From the IMG/VR virus record IMGVR_UViG_3300018411_001112, positions 1 through 42,704 of that record: a stretch of 42,704 nucleotides of DNA; one strand, given 5' to 3'. Numbering within the stretch: position 1 is the stretch's first letter; each line of letters begins with the position of its first letter. The translations under genes and the position numbers were made by a program. The DNA comes from a virus. The notes beneath the pieces were generated by a model. It did not search any database. It had not been told where the DNA came from and saw only the letters and a list, made by a program, of their open reading frames with translations. Shown here one piece after another: positions 1 through 9,136 of the stretch.

Positions 1-2376
1 AGTTTGGATTTCCGCACCAATTTGCTCACCTTGAGTAAGTGTATAGGTGAGCTTGCTTACAGTCAGTTCTCTATCAATTGCATGAATTGAATTGTTGATA
101 AGCTCATTACTATCAAATTCAACTGTGTAAGCATATTTCTTATTAATCTTATTCCAAAGCTCAATAAAGTGAGGCCAATTATCATTTAAAGGATTATCTC
201 TGATTTTAGTTTCATGAGCATCCTTTATCATTGAATTAAATGCTGATTCATCATACACAGATTGAACTAAAGCATGAATTTCGTTTGATAAGTGACTGAG
301 CTGCTCAGGAAGATTTTTAAGCATTTCATTATTGACGTCTTCTCTATACTTATTTGTAACATGACCGAAATCATCAACATAATCATTTCTTACTAAGTAA
401 TTATAGATTGCTTGTGACTCATTAGTTGAAAATGTTTTAACTTGTTCGTTTGAATAAACGGTTTTGTTTTCAAAAAAAGCAATGTTAAGTAATGTAGGAC
501 GCTCATAGAGATCTTCTTTAATATCGTTTTGAAGGCTTGTCACAAATGATTGGTAACTCTCACTTGCAACAACTGTAAGTGTATTTAAGTCATGAACATA
601 TGCTTCACCTAGAGCATCACTATCTTGTCTGTCTCCATTAGTGTTTACACAGAGTCTTAAACCACGTCCTACTTCTTGACGCTTAGTTGTAGTATTGGAT
701 GTTTGCTTTAGTGTGCAGATTTGAAAGACATTAGGATTATCCCAACCTTCTCGCAAAGCTGAGTGTGAAAAGATAAAGCGAGTTGCTTCTTCAAAAGATA
801 GTAGCTGCTCTTTTCTTTGTAAGATTAACTCATATGCAGAAATATCATCAGTGATATCAGAACCTCGCTTAACATCGCTGTTAATAAATCTCTTATTTTT
901 ATCAATAGAAAAGTAACCATTATGTGTTCTTTGAGCATCAATGTTTCGTAGATAAGCTTGATAAGCAGAATCAAAGATATTTAAATGCTCATTAAGGTAA
1001 TTAACGTATTCTTCTTCAAAGATCTTTCCATACTCTCCAATAAGCTCTTGTCCTTCTTCATCGTAGAGTCTGTATTTTGAGACCTCATCAATAAAGAATA
1101 ATGAAAGACATTTAATTCCTTGTTCAAAAAGGCGTTCTTCTTTTTCAAAATGAGATGCAATGGTTTCTCGAATTTGAATGCGTTTTATGTCATTTTCATT
1201 AACATTACCACTAGCTTCTCCAACTCTTAAAATTAAGCCATTTGAAAATGAAACAGTTCCATTGATTGGATTTACTTCGGTGATATACAGTTCTCTGTAT
1301 TGTTCAAGTTGATTAGATGCTTCATATAGATTGTCTCCGACTTCAAATCGCTGAGTAAATCTCTTAATTGATCCAACAAGCCTTTTTTCGAATTCAATTC
1401 GTGCAACGGGCGGTTTATTTTTATCAATATTAATAGATGATAGAAACAAGTATTGACTTGTGCCAGTGAGATTGTTAATATCAAAACCTTTAACTTCAAT
1501 GCGCTTAACTAGCTTCTTCTTAAATGCATCAAGTGCATCTAAAACATAAACTAAGTTATGCGAAGTTTTATGAGTAGCGGAAAAATTCATGGAGAAAAGA
1601 GGATTAAAATTTCTCTTCAATGCATTTTGTGTTGCTTGTCCAGCCATTCTTTGAGGTTCATCCAAGATAATGATGGGTTTATTTGCTTTGATAACATCAA
1701 TAGGGCGACGTGAAGCGAACTCATCACGTTTAGTGTAGATAATACGAGCAGCTTCATTTCCTTTGTTTCCTGCAACACTTTTTTCTTCATTAAGAGTGGT
1801 ATTAAAAGCTTGGGTATTAATAATCATGACATTAATTCCAGCATTTTGAGAAAACTCATCTAGTTGATGAAGATTTGAAGAGTTGTAAATGAAGTATCGA
1901 GCTTTAATTCCATATAATTCCATGAAATGATCTTGAGTCATTTCAAATGATTTCTTAACTCCCTCTCTAATAGCTATACTTGGAACAACAACGATATACT
2001 TACCCCAACCATAGTTCTTATATAGTTCAAACATCGTTTTAATATACACATATGTTTTTCCAGTACCAGTTTCCATCTCAACATCAAGAGAAACAGTACC
2101 TAGTCCACTTATAAGTGTTGATGATTGCTTAATGTTGTTTCGAATTTGAATGTGTTGGATATTATTTAGTAATTGTGTCTGATTAAGCTCGATATCTGCA
2201 TTTCGATAACCTGCATCGAATTCATCATCTAATTCATCTAAGGTTGTTTGCCCAGTTCTTTCTCCTATGTCGCGTCTATAGCGAACAATGTCATATTTAG
2301 GTTGACCATTAAAAACCGAAACAATACTTTTAGTTGCTTCAGTTTGAAAAGGTTGAACTTTAAATTTGAATTTCAT
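1..2376 (-). CDS. res: Type III restriction enzyme Res subunit (C-terminus off the window)
   Basis: Helicase-nuclease subunit of a Type III restriction system, which cleaves DNA after ATP-driven communication between Mod-bound sites. Reading the minus strand from the ATG at 2376 gives an open frame to base 1. It begins MKFKFKVQPFQTEA and has Walker A METGTGKTYVYIK (about residue 105), the Type III DEAD-like box IILDEPQRMAG, and SF2 motif VI-like ALREGWDNPNVFQ followed by RQEVGRGLRL. The C-terminal PD-(D/E)XK nuclease would lie beyond base 1. It starts one base after the mod stop (TAA at 2378-2380), the usual mod-res order. Because Res normally works only with Mod and mod is broken here, the system is probably inactive. 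The region is very AT-rich compared with what lies to its right. Confidence 0.93.
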   Translation of the reverse strand, partial: MKFKFKVQPFQTEATKSIVSVFNGQPKYDIVRYRRDIGERTGQTTLDELDDEFDAGYRNADIELNQTQLLNNIQHIQIRNNIKQSSTLISGLGTVSLDVEMETGTGKTYVYIKTMFELYKNYGWGKYIVVVPSIAIREGVKKSFEMTQDHFMELYGIKARYFIYNSSNLHQLDEFSQNAGINVMIINTQAFNTTLNEEKSVAGNKGNEAARIIYTKRDEFASRRPIDVIKANKPIIILDEPQRMAGQATQNALKRNFNPLFSMNFSATHKTSHNLVYVLDALDAFKKKLVKRIEVKGFDINNLTGTSQYLFLSSINIDKNKPPVARIEFEKRLVGSIKRFTQRFEVGDNLYEASNQLEQYRELYITEVNPINGTVSFSNGLILRVGEASGNVNENDIKRIQIRETIASHFEKEERLFEQGIKCLSLFFIDEVSKYRLYDEEGQELIGEYGKIFEEEYVNYLNEHLNIFDSAYQAYLRNIDAQRTHNGYFSIDKNKRFINSDVKRGSDITDDISAYELILQRKEQLLSFEEATRFIFSHSALREGWDNPNVFQICTLKQTSNTTTKRQEVGRGLRLCVNTNGDRQDSDALGEAYVHDLNTLTVVASESYQSFVTSLQNDIKEDLYERPTLLNIAFFENKTVYSNEQVKTFSTNESQAIYNYLVRNDYVDDFGHVTNKYREDVNNEMLKNLPEQLSHLSNEIHALVQSVYDESAFNSMIKDAHETKIRDNPLNDNWPHFIELWNKINKKYAYTVEFDSNELINNSIHAIDRELTVSKLTYTLTQGEQIGAEIQT

Positions 2377-2377
2377 C

Positions 2378-3898
2378 TTAAATCACTCTCCGCTCAGTTG
2401 TTGGGCTGTAAGTGTTGAAGATTTGCTCAACATTGATTAATGAGCTATCATTGATGAAAGAACTGTCTCTGAATACTGCATAATATGGTTGCATTTTTGC
2501 AATTTTTGTAACTGTTTCAGAGTCTACTTTATCAAAACAAGCCACAAGATAGTTGCCGTCAACGGTTATGATATTATCATCAATATTAATCTTTGCGGAT
2601 AATGGCACACCAAGTTCTAACATAACCTGGAAGAGAATATCTTCGTGTGTACGATCTGGTTTAATATTTTCAATAAGATCTTCAAACTTGAAATTAGTTT
2701 CTTTGTACTCATCTGGAGAATAGAAGACATTATTCATATTGCTTTCATCTAGCTTTAAGACTCTAAATCCAACATCAAGACTTTGTGCAGTGAGACCTAT
2801 TTCCTCTTTGATTTTATTGCCTGCTCTTCTGATCCGTTCTTTGCCTATTTCACAAATGTTCTTATAACCAGCCTTGAAAGCTTCTGACTTCTCATCAGTA
2901 CTTTCTGGGAGTTGAACCATAATGAACTTGCGATTTCCATTGTCTTCTGCATTAAGTTGCATAACTGCTTGGGCAGTAGTTGCTGATCCAGAGAAGAAAT
3001 CAAGAACTATGTCGCTTTCATGAACGCCAGAAACTTTAATTATCTTTATCAGTAAATCAATAGGTTTCGGATTGTCAAAAACCTTACTTCCAATGGCAGA
3101 TTTTAAGTCAATTGTTCCCTTTTTATTACCTTCAACATCATTCCATAGATTTGATATCTGCTTTGTTCTGCCTTCAAGGTAATATTTCACATATGGCATT
3201 AATTTGCCATTTCGTGAAGCCTGCCAAATAATCATGTCATTCTTTAAATATTCTTTATAAGTAGAGTATCCGAATCTCCACCGACTTTCATATCCAGTTG
3301 GACCCTCAGGAAAAACTTCATTTCCCGCAGGTGATATAATTGGGTAATACATATTCGGTCTATCTTCCCGTCTATCCGCATTCCCAGTTTTACGGAGTTG
3401 AAGAACAGAATATTTTCCTTTGCTATCCTCATAGCTAAATCGTTTCTCATCATTTTCACTTAGCTCTATACCCTCAATCTTAAAAGCAGTTGATTTTTTG
3501 TATATAAGTATATAATCAAGAGAGGACCCCATTTTATTTGCATCTTGACCAGTTGTTGTACCAGTTGCTCTACTTACACACCCGAAACAGTTATCCGAAC
3601 CGAAAATCTCGTCACATACTTTTCGTAAATTGTGAAATTCATTATCATCAATACTTATAAAGATTACCCCATCCTCAGTAAGCAAATCCCTAGCCAGCTT
3701 CAGTCTAGGATACATCATATTCAACCAATCTGTATGAAATCTACCATTACTCTCTGTATTTGTGACTAGTCTATTTCCTTGCTCATCAATTTGATTGTCT
3801 CGTCTTAGAAACTCTTGAGTATCCGCTGCAAAATCATCTTCATAAACAAAGTCATTCCCTGTATTATAAGGTGGATCTATGTTCCTGCTGATTTTGAT
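2378..3898 (-). pseudogene. mod: 5'-truncated Type III DNA adenine methyltransferase Mod
   Basis: Mod supplies target recognition and N6-adenine methylation for a Type III system. The frame holds the catalytic motif IDPPYNTGNDFVYEDDF, the target recognition region and SAM motif I VLDFFSGSATTAQA in beta-class order. The protein homology starts abruptly at IDPPY: the 80-100 residues that normally come before it are absent. The open frame runs on upstream only to a TTG at 3985, through sequence that folds as a hairpin and reads as unrelated residues, so this is not a believable N-terminus. The break falls near 3893-3900, where AT-rich mod sequence meets a foreign junction. I read it as a deletion or insertion scar rather than a naturally short Mod. 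Confidence 0.85.
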
Positions 3899-4103
3899 AC
3901 AAAAATAAAAAGCCCTCTCAGGCACAAGTGTGCTGAAAAAGGCTTGAAACAAAGGCTTTCGAGCTTTCGCATTTTTTTGATGCAAGCTTCGAGAGCTTTT
4001 TTTCGTCTATTTGATTTATGGCATCCTACACAGATTTCGAGATTGCTTACCCTACATTATCGCCAATGGAGGAATAATTAAAAAGTATGGAAAAATCAAA
4101 AGG
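3899..4103. other. Integration or deletion scar between mod and the AlbA_2 gene
   Basis: This stretch is unlike either neighbour. It includes an imperfect hairpin of about 18 bp (arms roughly 3954-3972 and 3980-3998, based on GCTTTCGAGCTTTCGCAT) followed by seven T, which could end transcription on the plus strand. It also has a GGCACAAGTGTGCT dyad near 3918. A 19-codon plus-strand reading frame at 4018-4077 has no recognisable homology. The mod gene is cut exactly at its left edge, so this looks like the footprint of a recombination event. No transposase, integrase or direct repeat can be seen. Confidence 0.45.
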
Positions 4104-5243
4104 TTATACGAACATCGCACGCCATCCTTTGAGAAGCGTGTTCAGTGCTATTCCTGTTCTCAATCGTTTCTTGTATTCGCTAGTTTTTAGTTCACTTTCT
4201 GTAGCAATGTATTCATATTCTTTTGAAGCATTAACAAGCGAATCCAATTTCTCTGGATTTGCTAATACATATCCTTCAAAAGCTTTTCTTTCTTCTTCAG
4301 AATGATAAATTAAGACAACGTTTATAAGATCATCAAATGCACAGCGCTCGTCTGAATTCTCTGGGTTATACAAAAAATCAAGGACACGGTAACGGTCGCT
4401 GCCTTCAATATAGTATTTATACGCCCTGGTATCCTGATGGTAATCACCAAAGTGTAAAAAGCCCCATTCAGGCACAGGTATGCTGAGCCGTCCACTATCT
4501 AAATTTGTAATTTGATAGCTATCGAGCACGGTATTATGAGCCATTATGTCCAACATTGAATATGAAGTGGACTCGTTCGCTTGGGAATAGGAATAAAATT
4601 CATCCACTCGTCTACCAACATCGTCATTCTCATCGATGTTTTTAATAGAATATTCTGGTTTATAAATATTGTAATAAAAATCATCATGCTGATTCCATTC
4701 CAGTTTGTTCTGGAGTCTATCGATTATGTACTCAAGCGGGGGCTTCGTTAATCCAAGTCTCTTTCTCCAAAGATTCTCAATCTCGACAATTTCCGCATTC
4801 CCATTGTCAGGTGTGTTTTTGTCTCCGTTTCTGGAATAAATACACCCTTGTCTCATACTCCCGTATGGCTTTTTTAAATAAATTGGTGTTCTGTCAGTGT
4901 CGAATATTTTAAGGACATCAAGCTCGGTGCCTTCGAAGTTAACTGTTTCAATATCAATTTTTGGGATGTTGTCACCCGCAAAGTGAAGATTTGATAAGGC
5001 ATCAATTACATCGGCCTGCTTCTTGCGCGATTGTTGCATCCCGGTAAGTTTAAGGTCATCGGAAACGCCAAAAATTAGATAACAATCCTCATCATGTACT
5101 GTATTTGCGAAGCAAATGATATCCTTAATGAGATCATGCATATTGATATGCCACTCCTGTTTAAAGTCCCACCATTCGCCTTCTTTGCCCTTGCTTATAA
5201 AGTATGAAATTAGATTTGTTATTGAATGATCACTTAGTCTCAT
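4104..5243 (-). CDS. AlbA_2 (Schlafen-type) domain protein
   Basis: 379 residues with an N-terminal AlbA_2 domain, the putative nucleic-acid or ATP-binding fold found in Schlafen-like bacterial proteins (old name: divergent AAA-4). Visible signatures are EWWDFKQEW at about 23-31, CFANTVHDEDCYLIFGV at about 44-60 and GCIYSRNGDKNTP at about 132-144. The C-terminal half is unfamiliar and rich in Tyr and Asp. The start ATG at 5243 has an AAAGGA site about 9 bases upstream. The gene lies 28 bases after mcrC on the same strand, so it is likely the last gene of the defence transcript. Such proteins recur in defence islands, but a defence role here is inference from position. Confidence 0.8.
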   Translation of the reverse strand: MRLSDHSITNLISYFISKGKEGEWWDFKQEWHINMHDLIKDIICFANTVHDEDCYLIFGVSDDLKLTGMQQSRKKQADVIDALSNLHFAGDNIPKIDIETVNFEGTELDVLKIFDTDRTPIYLKKPYGSMRQGCIYSRNGDKNTPDNGNAEIVEIENLWRKRLGLTKPPLEYIIDRLQNKLEWNQHDDFYYNIYKPEYSIKNIDENDDVGRRVDEFYSYSQANESTSYSMLDIMAHNTVLDSYQITNLDSGRLSIPVPEWGFLHFGDYHQDTRAYKYYIEGSDRYRVLDFLYNPENSDERCAFDDLINVVLIYHSEEERKAFEGYVLANPEKLDSLVNASKEYEYIATESELKTSEYKKRLRTGIALNTLLKGWRAMFV

Positions 5244-5271
5244 CTGTATTATCCTTTACATTTGATGCATT

Positions 5272-6549
5272 TCAGCACACAATTGATATCAAATTGGCAA
5301 TGCTGCTGTCCACATTTCTCAGGTCGATGAAAGAAACATCAACTTTAACATTGTCATCTGATGCATACCTAATTCCACCTTTGCTAACGCTGTCAGATTG
5401 AGGATAGAGTAGTACGATACCGTCGGCGTCATATTTCTTGCTATAAGCATACATTTGATACATATCAGACTGTGAAATCCCGTTGTTTCTTACATTGTCA
5501 GATAGCAGTTTCCACTTTGTGTCCAAAATGACTGTGCGCTCTCCAGATTCTAAAACAAGGTCGGGTCTGAGGGCAAATGCACGGGTTGGGCTATCAAACA
5601 GACTATATCTGTTGTCTTGTGTCCTAAGACTGACGCCACTCCCAAGGTGCTTGCGAAACTTAGCTGCAACAAAGCTCTCGAAAATTTTCTCCATCGGGAA
5701 CAGAAGCGCCAGAGCAACCTCACTTCCGGCAAAGGCAGTAAAACTGTTTCCCTTGAGGAAAACACGACACCACGAAAGCGCTTTGTCGTAGTGACTCATA
5801 CTACGGTCGCTGATGCACTTCGAAAAGTCAGATTCGTAGCTTTCTGAGAAATCCACACCTTCAAAAAAAGTGAGCAACCGGGCGACATTATGACGGTTGC
5901 GACTATCCGCTGTCTGTTTCAACAGAAAGTGCAGGGTGGACTTAATCAATCGGTTCTCCGGTCGGTTGAAGCTAAAATCGTCGTAACGAACAAAGAATCG
6001 CTCATAGTTCATCAGGTTATGCTTAATGTTCTGCGAAGCCAGCAATTTACCTTTGTAGAACCGTTCGTTAGCTTCTACGGGCATATATGCAGCTTTTAGT
6101 CCTTGTTTCGTCAGAACGGACACCTCATCAAGAAACATCTTGATGAAGATCTCAAAGAGACTCAGTTTGTCGGTGCGTAAGTTCGAGACGTTAAAGTCCT
6201 TGAAAGTCACATCTTTGAGTGTTTTAAGCATTTCAAGGAAAATACGCTTCGTGTCACCCACGGAAATGTCGGCACCTGCTATCTTCGGTAATATCTCTAT
6301 GACTGTCCCGTCCGTCATCGTTATCAATCCAACATAATTACGAGCAGTGATAATTTTGCCGATTCCGCGGCGAGCAGACAAGGAGAGTAATTCGATTGCC
6401 TCCGTTTCTGCACCAGCGGTATTAGCAAGAATAAATGTTTCCAGCGCAGCGAAGGTTCTCTCCGGTAGACTCTGATATCCACTAAGCGACGCACCTCTTA
6501 TAAACCCGCCATATTCAGTTATGGTATAGGTCTTATTAGATAAACGCAT
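5272..6549 (-). CDS. mcrC: McrC, nuclease subunit of the McrBC restriction system
   Basis: McrC carries the nuclease that cuts modified DNA when the McrB GTPase ring translocates. The C-terminal half shows the PD-(D/E)XK core FALRPDLVLESG ... VILDTKWK, with the Asp and the D-x-K arrangement intact. The N-terminal part has the McrC-like sequence ITEYGGFIRG and ISARNYVGLI-type strands. Length is 425 residues from the ATG at 6549, which has GGGAGG nine bases upstream; the frame stays open 13 codons further to 6588, but no site supports that start. It overlaps the 3' end of mcrB by 14 bases, a sign of translational coupling. McrC itself looks intact even though mcrB upstream is frameshifted. Confidence 0.92.
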   Translation of the reverse strand: MRLSNKTYTITEYGGFIRGASLSGYQSLPERTFAALETFILANTAGAETEAIELLSLSARRGIGKIITARNYVGLITMTDGTVIEILPKIAGADISVGDTKRIFLEMLKTLKDVTFKDFNVSNLRTDKLSLFEIFIKMFLDEVSVLTKQGLKAAYMPVEANERFYKGKLLASQNIKHNLMNYERFFVRYDDFSFNRPENRLIKSTLHFLLKQTADSRNRHNVARLLTFFEGVDFSESYESDFSKCISDRSMSHYDKALSWCRVFLKGNSFTAFAGSEVALALLFPMEKIFESFVAAKFRKHLGSGVSLRTQDNRYSLFDSPTRAFALRPDLVLESGERTVILDTKWKLLSDNVRNNGISQSDMYQMYAYSKKYDADGIVLLYPQSDSVSKGGIRYASDDNVKVDVSFIDLRNVDSSIANLISIVC

Positions 6550-8770
6550 ATGCGTCGACCTCCCTGAACGCCGCACTGTTAATCTCATAGTATTCTGGAA
6601 AGTCTATGTCAGCATTCCCGAAAAGCTTCAATGCATCGGTCTTTTTCACAATGAAACGAGTACTGTCATCCGGCTTCTGGTTATCACCTAGCACAAGTTG
6701 GATCTTCTCATAATCGTCGTAGAAGTATTCTTGCAGGAGCGGAATTATCTCATTTTCATAGATCATTGCAAGACGGTCAATACTCGGATCAGCTTTCAAC
6801 GGTTGTAGAAAATATGAATGACCAATGGTATGCTCACGGTCGAGTAGGACCGTGATTCGCTTGTTGAGGGTATCGAGCATTTTAGCTATGTCGATGCCGT
6901 CGATAAGAATATCCTTGAGCGTCTCCGATTCTGGTAACATTTCAACAAAATTGAATCGTCTGCGTAGGGCTGCATCAATTCTAGCAATGGAACGGTCAGC
7001 GGTATTCATCGTACCTATAAGATAAATATTATCAGGCACTCCGAAATTTTGTCCTGAGTACGGTAAAGAAGCTCTCAATTGTTCGCTTGCACCTATGCGT
7101 TTTGTCGGTTCAATGAGAGTTATCAGTTCGCCGAATATTTTCGATATATTTCCTCTGTTAATCTCATCGATTATGAAGACGCGATTCGGGATTTTTACCT
7201 TCTGCGTAAATATGGATGGTTTAAGCTTTTTAATCAGTTGAAGGGCGTCTGACACGGAGATTGACAGCTTATACACCGATGGCTGCATCATTAGTTTTTC
7301 GGAGTTAAGTTCGTAGATATCCTCGTTGATACCTGTTACGAGCCATTTTACTTTTCGTAGCCTTTTATAGTGAGGATATTCATTATGCCATTCCGGCTCA
7401 CCAGTAATAATGCCGATAGCATCGATTGTTTTGTTTGAGTAACATGACAGAACTATATCGCCGATTTGCATTTTGTAGTAGAAAGCGTTTAGAATATTCC
7501 TCCCATTATCACCCTTTTCATAGGTGTCTGGCAGAGTTTCACCGTAGCCGTCATACCCGATACGGATGTGGCTATTTGCAAAGCACTCAGTCCGTGTAGG
7601 ATTATCACCTGTGCCTTCAAGTGAAACCTTCCATACACTAGGATTCTTACCAATCCCTAAGTCAATATTTCCACCATTTCCAATAGGCGTACCGGCCTTG
7701 TCACAGAAAGCCTTAAAAATTCCATCGTGAACCTCATATTCGATTTCACGCCCAGATTCGGCTTTATCCTCTGACGAGACAACAGGTCGAATACCTTCAA
7801 TGAACTCCTCATATCCGAACGACTGATGGAATGTCGTAAATGCAACAAGTCCATCTTCTTTGTACTTCAGATACCGAGTAAACACTGCATCATAATCCTC
7901 GGCTTTCACATCGGCAATTAGTTTTTCCTCGATTATGGCAACAGCATACTGTATTGAGCTATAGGTCTTACCTGTGCCAGGTGTTCCAAAAAGGATGAGA
8001 TTTTTAGGGATTTTATTACCGATAGTTCGTCCCGTGGGCGAGCTATACCGTGCCTCAACTCCGTCTGCTACAACTGATGCCCCTTCACTTTGCAAGAAAC
8101 TGAGATAATGCTTTATGCCGCTCTTCAGATCATCTCTTTGGACTGACGGTTCAATATCGAAGATCACTTCCATCTTTGAGTATTCACCACCGCTGGCTTG
8201 GAAATACCCATCGAGACCTCCGTTTTTTATTGCATTATTGAGATCATCATATATAGTAATAGCAAATACAGGTCGTCCATTTTTTAGCTTCGTTTTGCCA
8301 ATAGCAGTCGAAATGGTATTAGCAGAATTTGATGAACCGCCATTGTCTACATACCACTGTTTAAACGCAACCCGCTGTTGCCGTTCATCAACAACTATAG
8401 CCTTATTACTTCCGCTACCACTTTCTGGAGAGCCTTCTTTTTTTTCTGCCCAAGCAGCATAGGAAATTTCAGGGAGTGTAATACTGGGTGGCTGCTCAGC
8501 TACTTTTGCTTTGAGCATATCAAGAAAAGCCACATATTCATCTCCCGTGCAATTACCACTCGGAGCAGTTACGCCGTACTTGGCAGAAACGAATGAGCGG
8601 GAATTCCCATCTAACGGCATAAAAACATTGGGGCGTATCCAATACAATCCCATTGTAATATAGGCAAGACCGTTGCCGCTGACTGCGATCGCCTTTTCAA
8701 AAGCCACCTTAAATTCAGCTGAATATTCATTTGTTTCAGCGGCTTCATGGCCAGCAGGAACAAATCCCAT
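6536..8770 (-). CDS. mcrB: McrB GTPase, main part (AAA+ domain), downstream of a frameshift
   Basis: McrB is the AAA+ GTPase that recognises modified DNA and drives McrC. This frame (744 residues if started at 8770) has an MrcB_N-like region (about 130-235), Walker A FGTPGTGKT (261-269), an inserted EVE/PUA-like segment containing GDIVLSCYSNKTIDAIG, Walker B VFIIDEINRGNISKI, and the McrB signature MNTADRSIARIDAALRRRF. The EVE-like segment may bind a modified base. The first ~45 residues (TNEYSAEFKVAFEKA ... YITMGLYWIRP) continue a domain whose beginning is in another frame at 8611-9123. The ATG at 8770 has a weak GGGGTGG site upstream, so reinitiation could make a short McrB, but the original protein was almost certainly longer. 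Confidence 0.9.
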   Translation of the reverse strand: MGFVPAGHEAAETNEYSAEFKVAFEKAIAVSGNGLAYITMGLYWIRPNVFMPLDGNSRSFVSAKYGVTAPSGNCTGDEYVAFLDMLKAKVAEQPPSITLPEISYAAWAEKKEGSPESGSGSNKAIVVDERQQRVAFKQWYVDNGGSSNSANTISTAIGKTKLKNGRPVFAITIYDDLNNAIKNGGLDGYFQASGGEYSKMEVIFDIEPSVQRDDLKSGIKHYLSFLQSEGASVVADGVEARYSSPTGRTIGNKIPKNLILFGTPGTGKTYSSIQYAVAIIEEKLIADVKAEDYDAVFTRYLKYKEDGLVAFTTFHQSFGYEEFIEGIRPVVSSEDKAESGREIEYEVHDGIFKAFCDKAGTPIGNGGNIDLGIGKNPSVWKVSLEGTGDNPTRTECFANSHIRIGYDGYGETLPDTYEKGDNGRNILNAFYYKMQIGDIVLSCYSNKTIDAIGIITGEPEWHNEYPHYKRLRKVKWLVTGINEDIYELNSEKLMMQPSVYKLSISVSDALQLIKKLKPSIFTQKVKIPNRVFIIDEINRGNISKIFGELITLIEPTKRIGASEQLRASLPYSGQNFGVPDNIYLIGTMNTADRSIARIDAALRRRFNFVEMLPESETLKDILIDGIDIAKMLDTLNKRITVLLDREHTIGHSYFLQPLKADPSIDRLAMIYENEIIPLLQEYFYDDYEKIQLVLGDNQKPDDSTRFIVKKTDALKLFGNADIDFPEYYEINSAAFREVDAYAFI

Positions 8771-9123
8771 ACTTCATCCACCCCATTGAAGAATGAGTTC
8801 ATATTATTTAGAACTGGGATACCCTCAAACTTCGTAGGGGCAGAAATTTGTATATCAAATGTTGCGGCGAGAACCTTCGCCAATACTGTTCGGTTTGCGT
8901 CCGTTGTACCACGATTCATAACGCCAATTACAGAGAACGGGTCAATCTGGTGATGCCGAGGCTCCCACCAATCTTCCCGCTCAAAATGCAAATATTTCAT
9001 CAGTGGTTGCTCCGACGAAACTTTTTTCATTAGAGCAAAGAGTTCGTCCCTTTTATCGCTGTATGCGAGCAATTTATCGGCGAGTGCTTCGTAAAACGGC
9101 ACCCATTGATATGCATTATCCAT
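8611..9123 (-). pseudogene. mcrB: McrB N-terminal part, separated by a -1 frameshift
   Basis: 170 residues. The start MDNAYQWVPFYEALADKLL resembles the usual N-terminus of clostridial McrB-family proteins, and homology continues through IDPFSVIGVMNRG, GIPVLNNMNSFF and VDEVWDLFLLA. At about 8745-8760 the homology moves to the frame of the following GTPase part; the rest of this frame to 8611 looks like nonsense. The change equals loss of one base (or gain of two). I see no slippery heptamer, so programmed slippage is unlikely. AGGAGG at 9133-9138 sits 9 bases before the ATG at 9123; the upstream ATG at 9132 touches the site and is a poorer choice. The gene starts just after hamB ends. Confidence 0.8.
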
Positions 9124-9136
9124 CGTCTTCATCCTC

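Noticed and set aside
3899-3985. Apparent N-terminal extension of Mod from a TTG at 3985
   Set aside because: The residues come from the scar hairpin and do not resemble any Mod N-terminus; chance open frame.
4018-4077. 19-codon plus-strand frame MASYTDFEIAYPTLSPMEE
   Set aside because: Too short, no upstream site, no match; may be a remnant of a mobile element but cannot be shown.
3815-4081. 88-codon plus-strand open frame across the mod junction
   Set aside because: Its first part is the reverse of mod coding sequence and the rest crosses a hairpin; no ribosome-binding site and no recognisable protein.
8735-8790. Programmed frameshift in mcrB
   Set aside because: No X-XXY-YYZ heptamer or similar slippery site in the zero frame, and mcrB is not a known case of programmed slippage.
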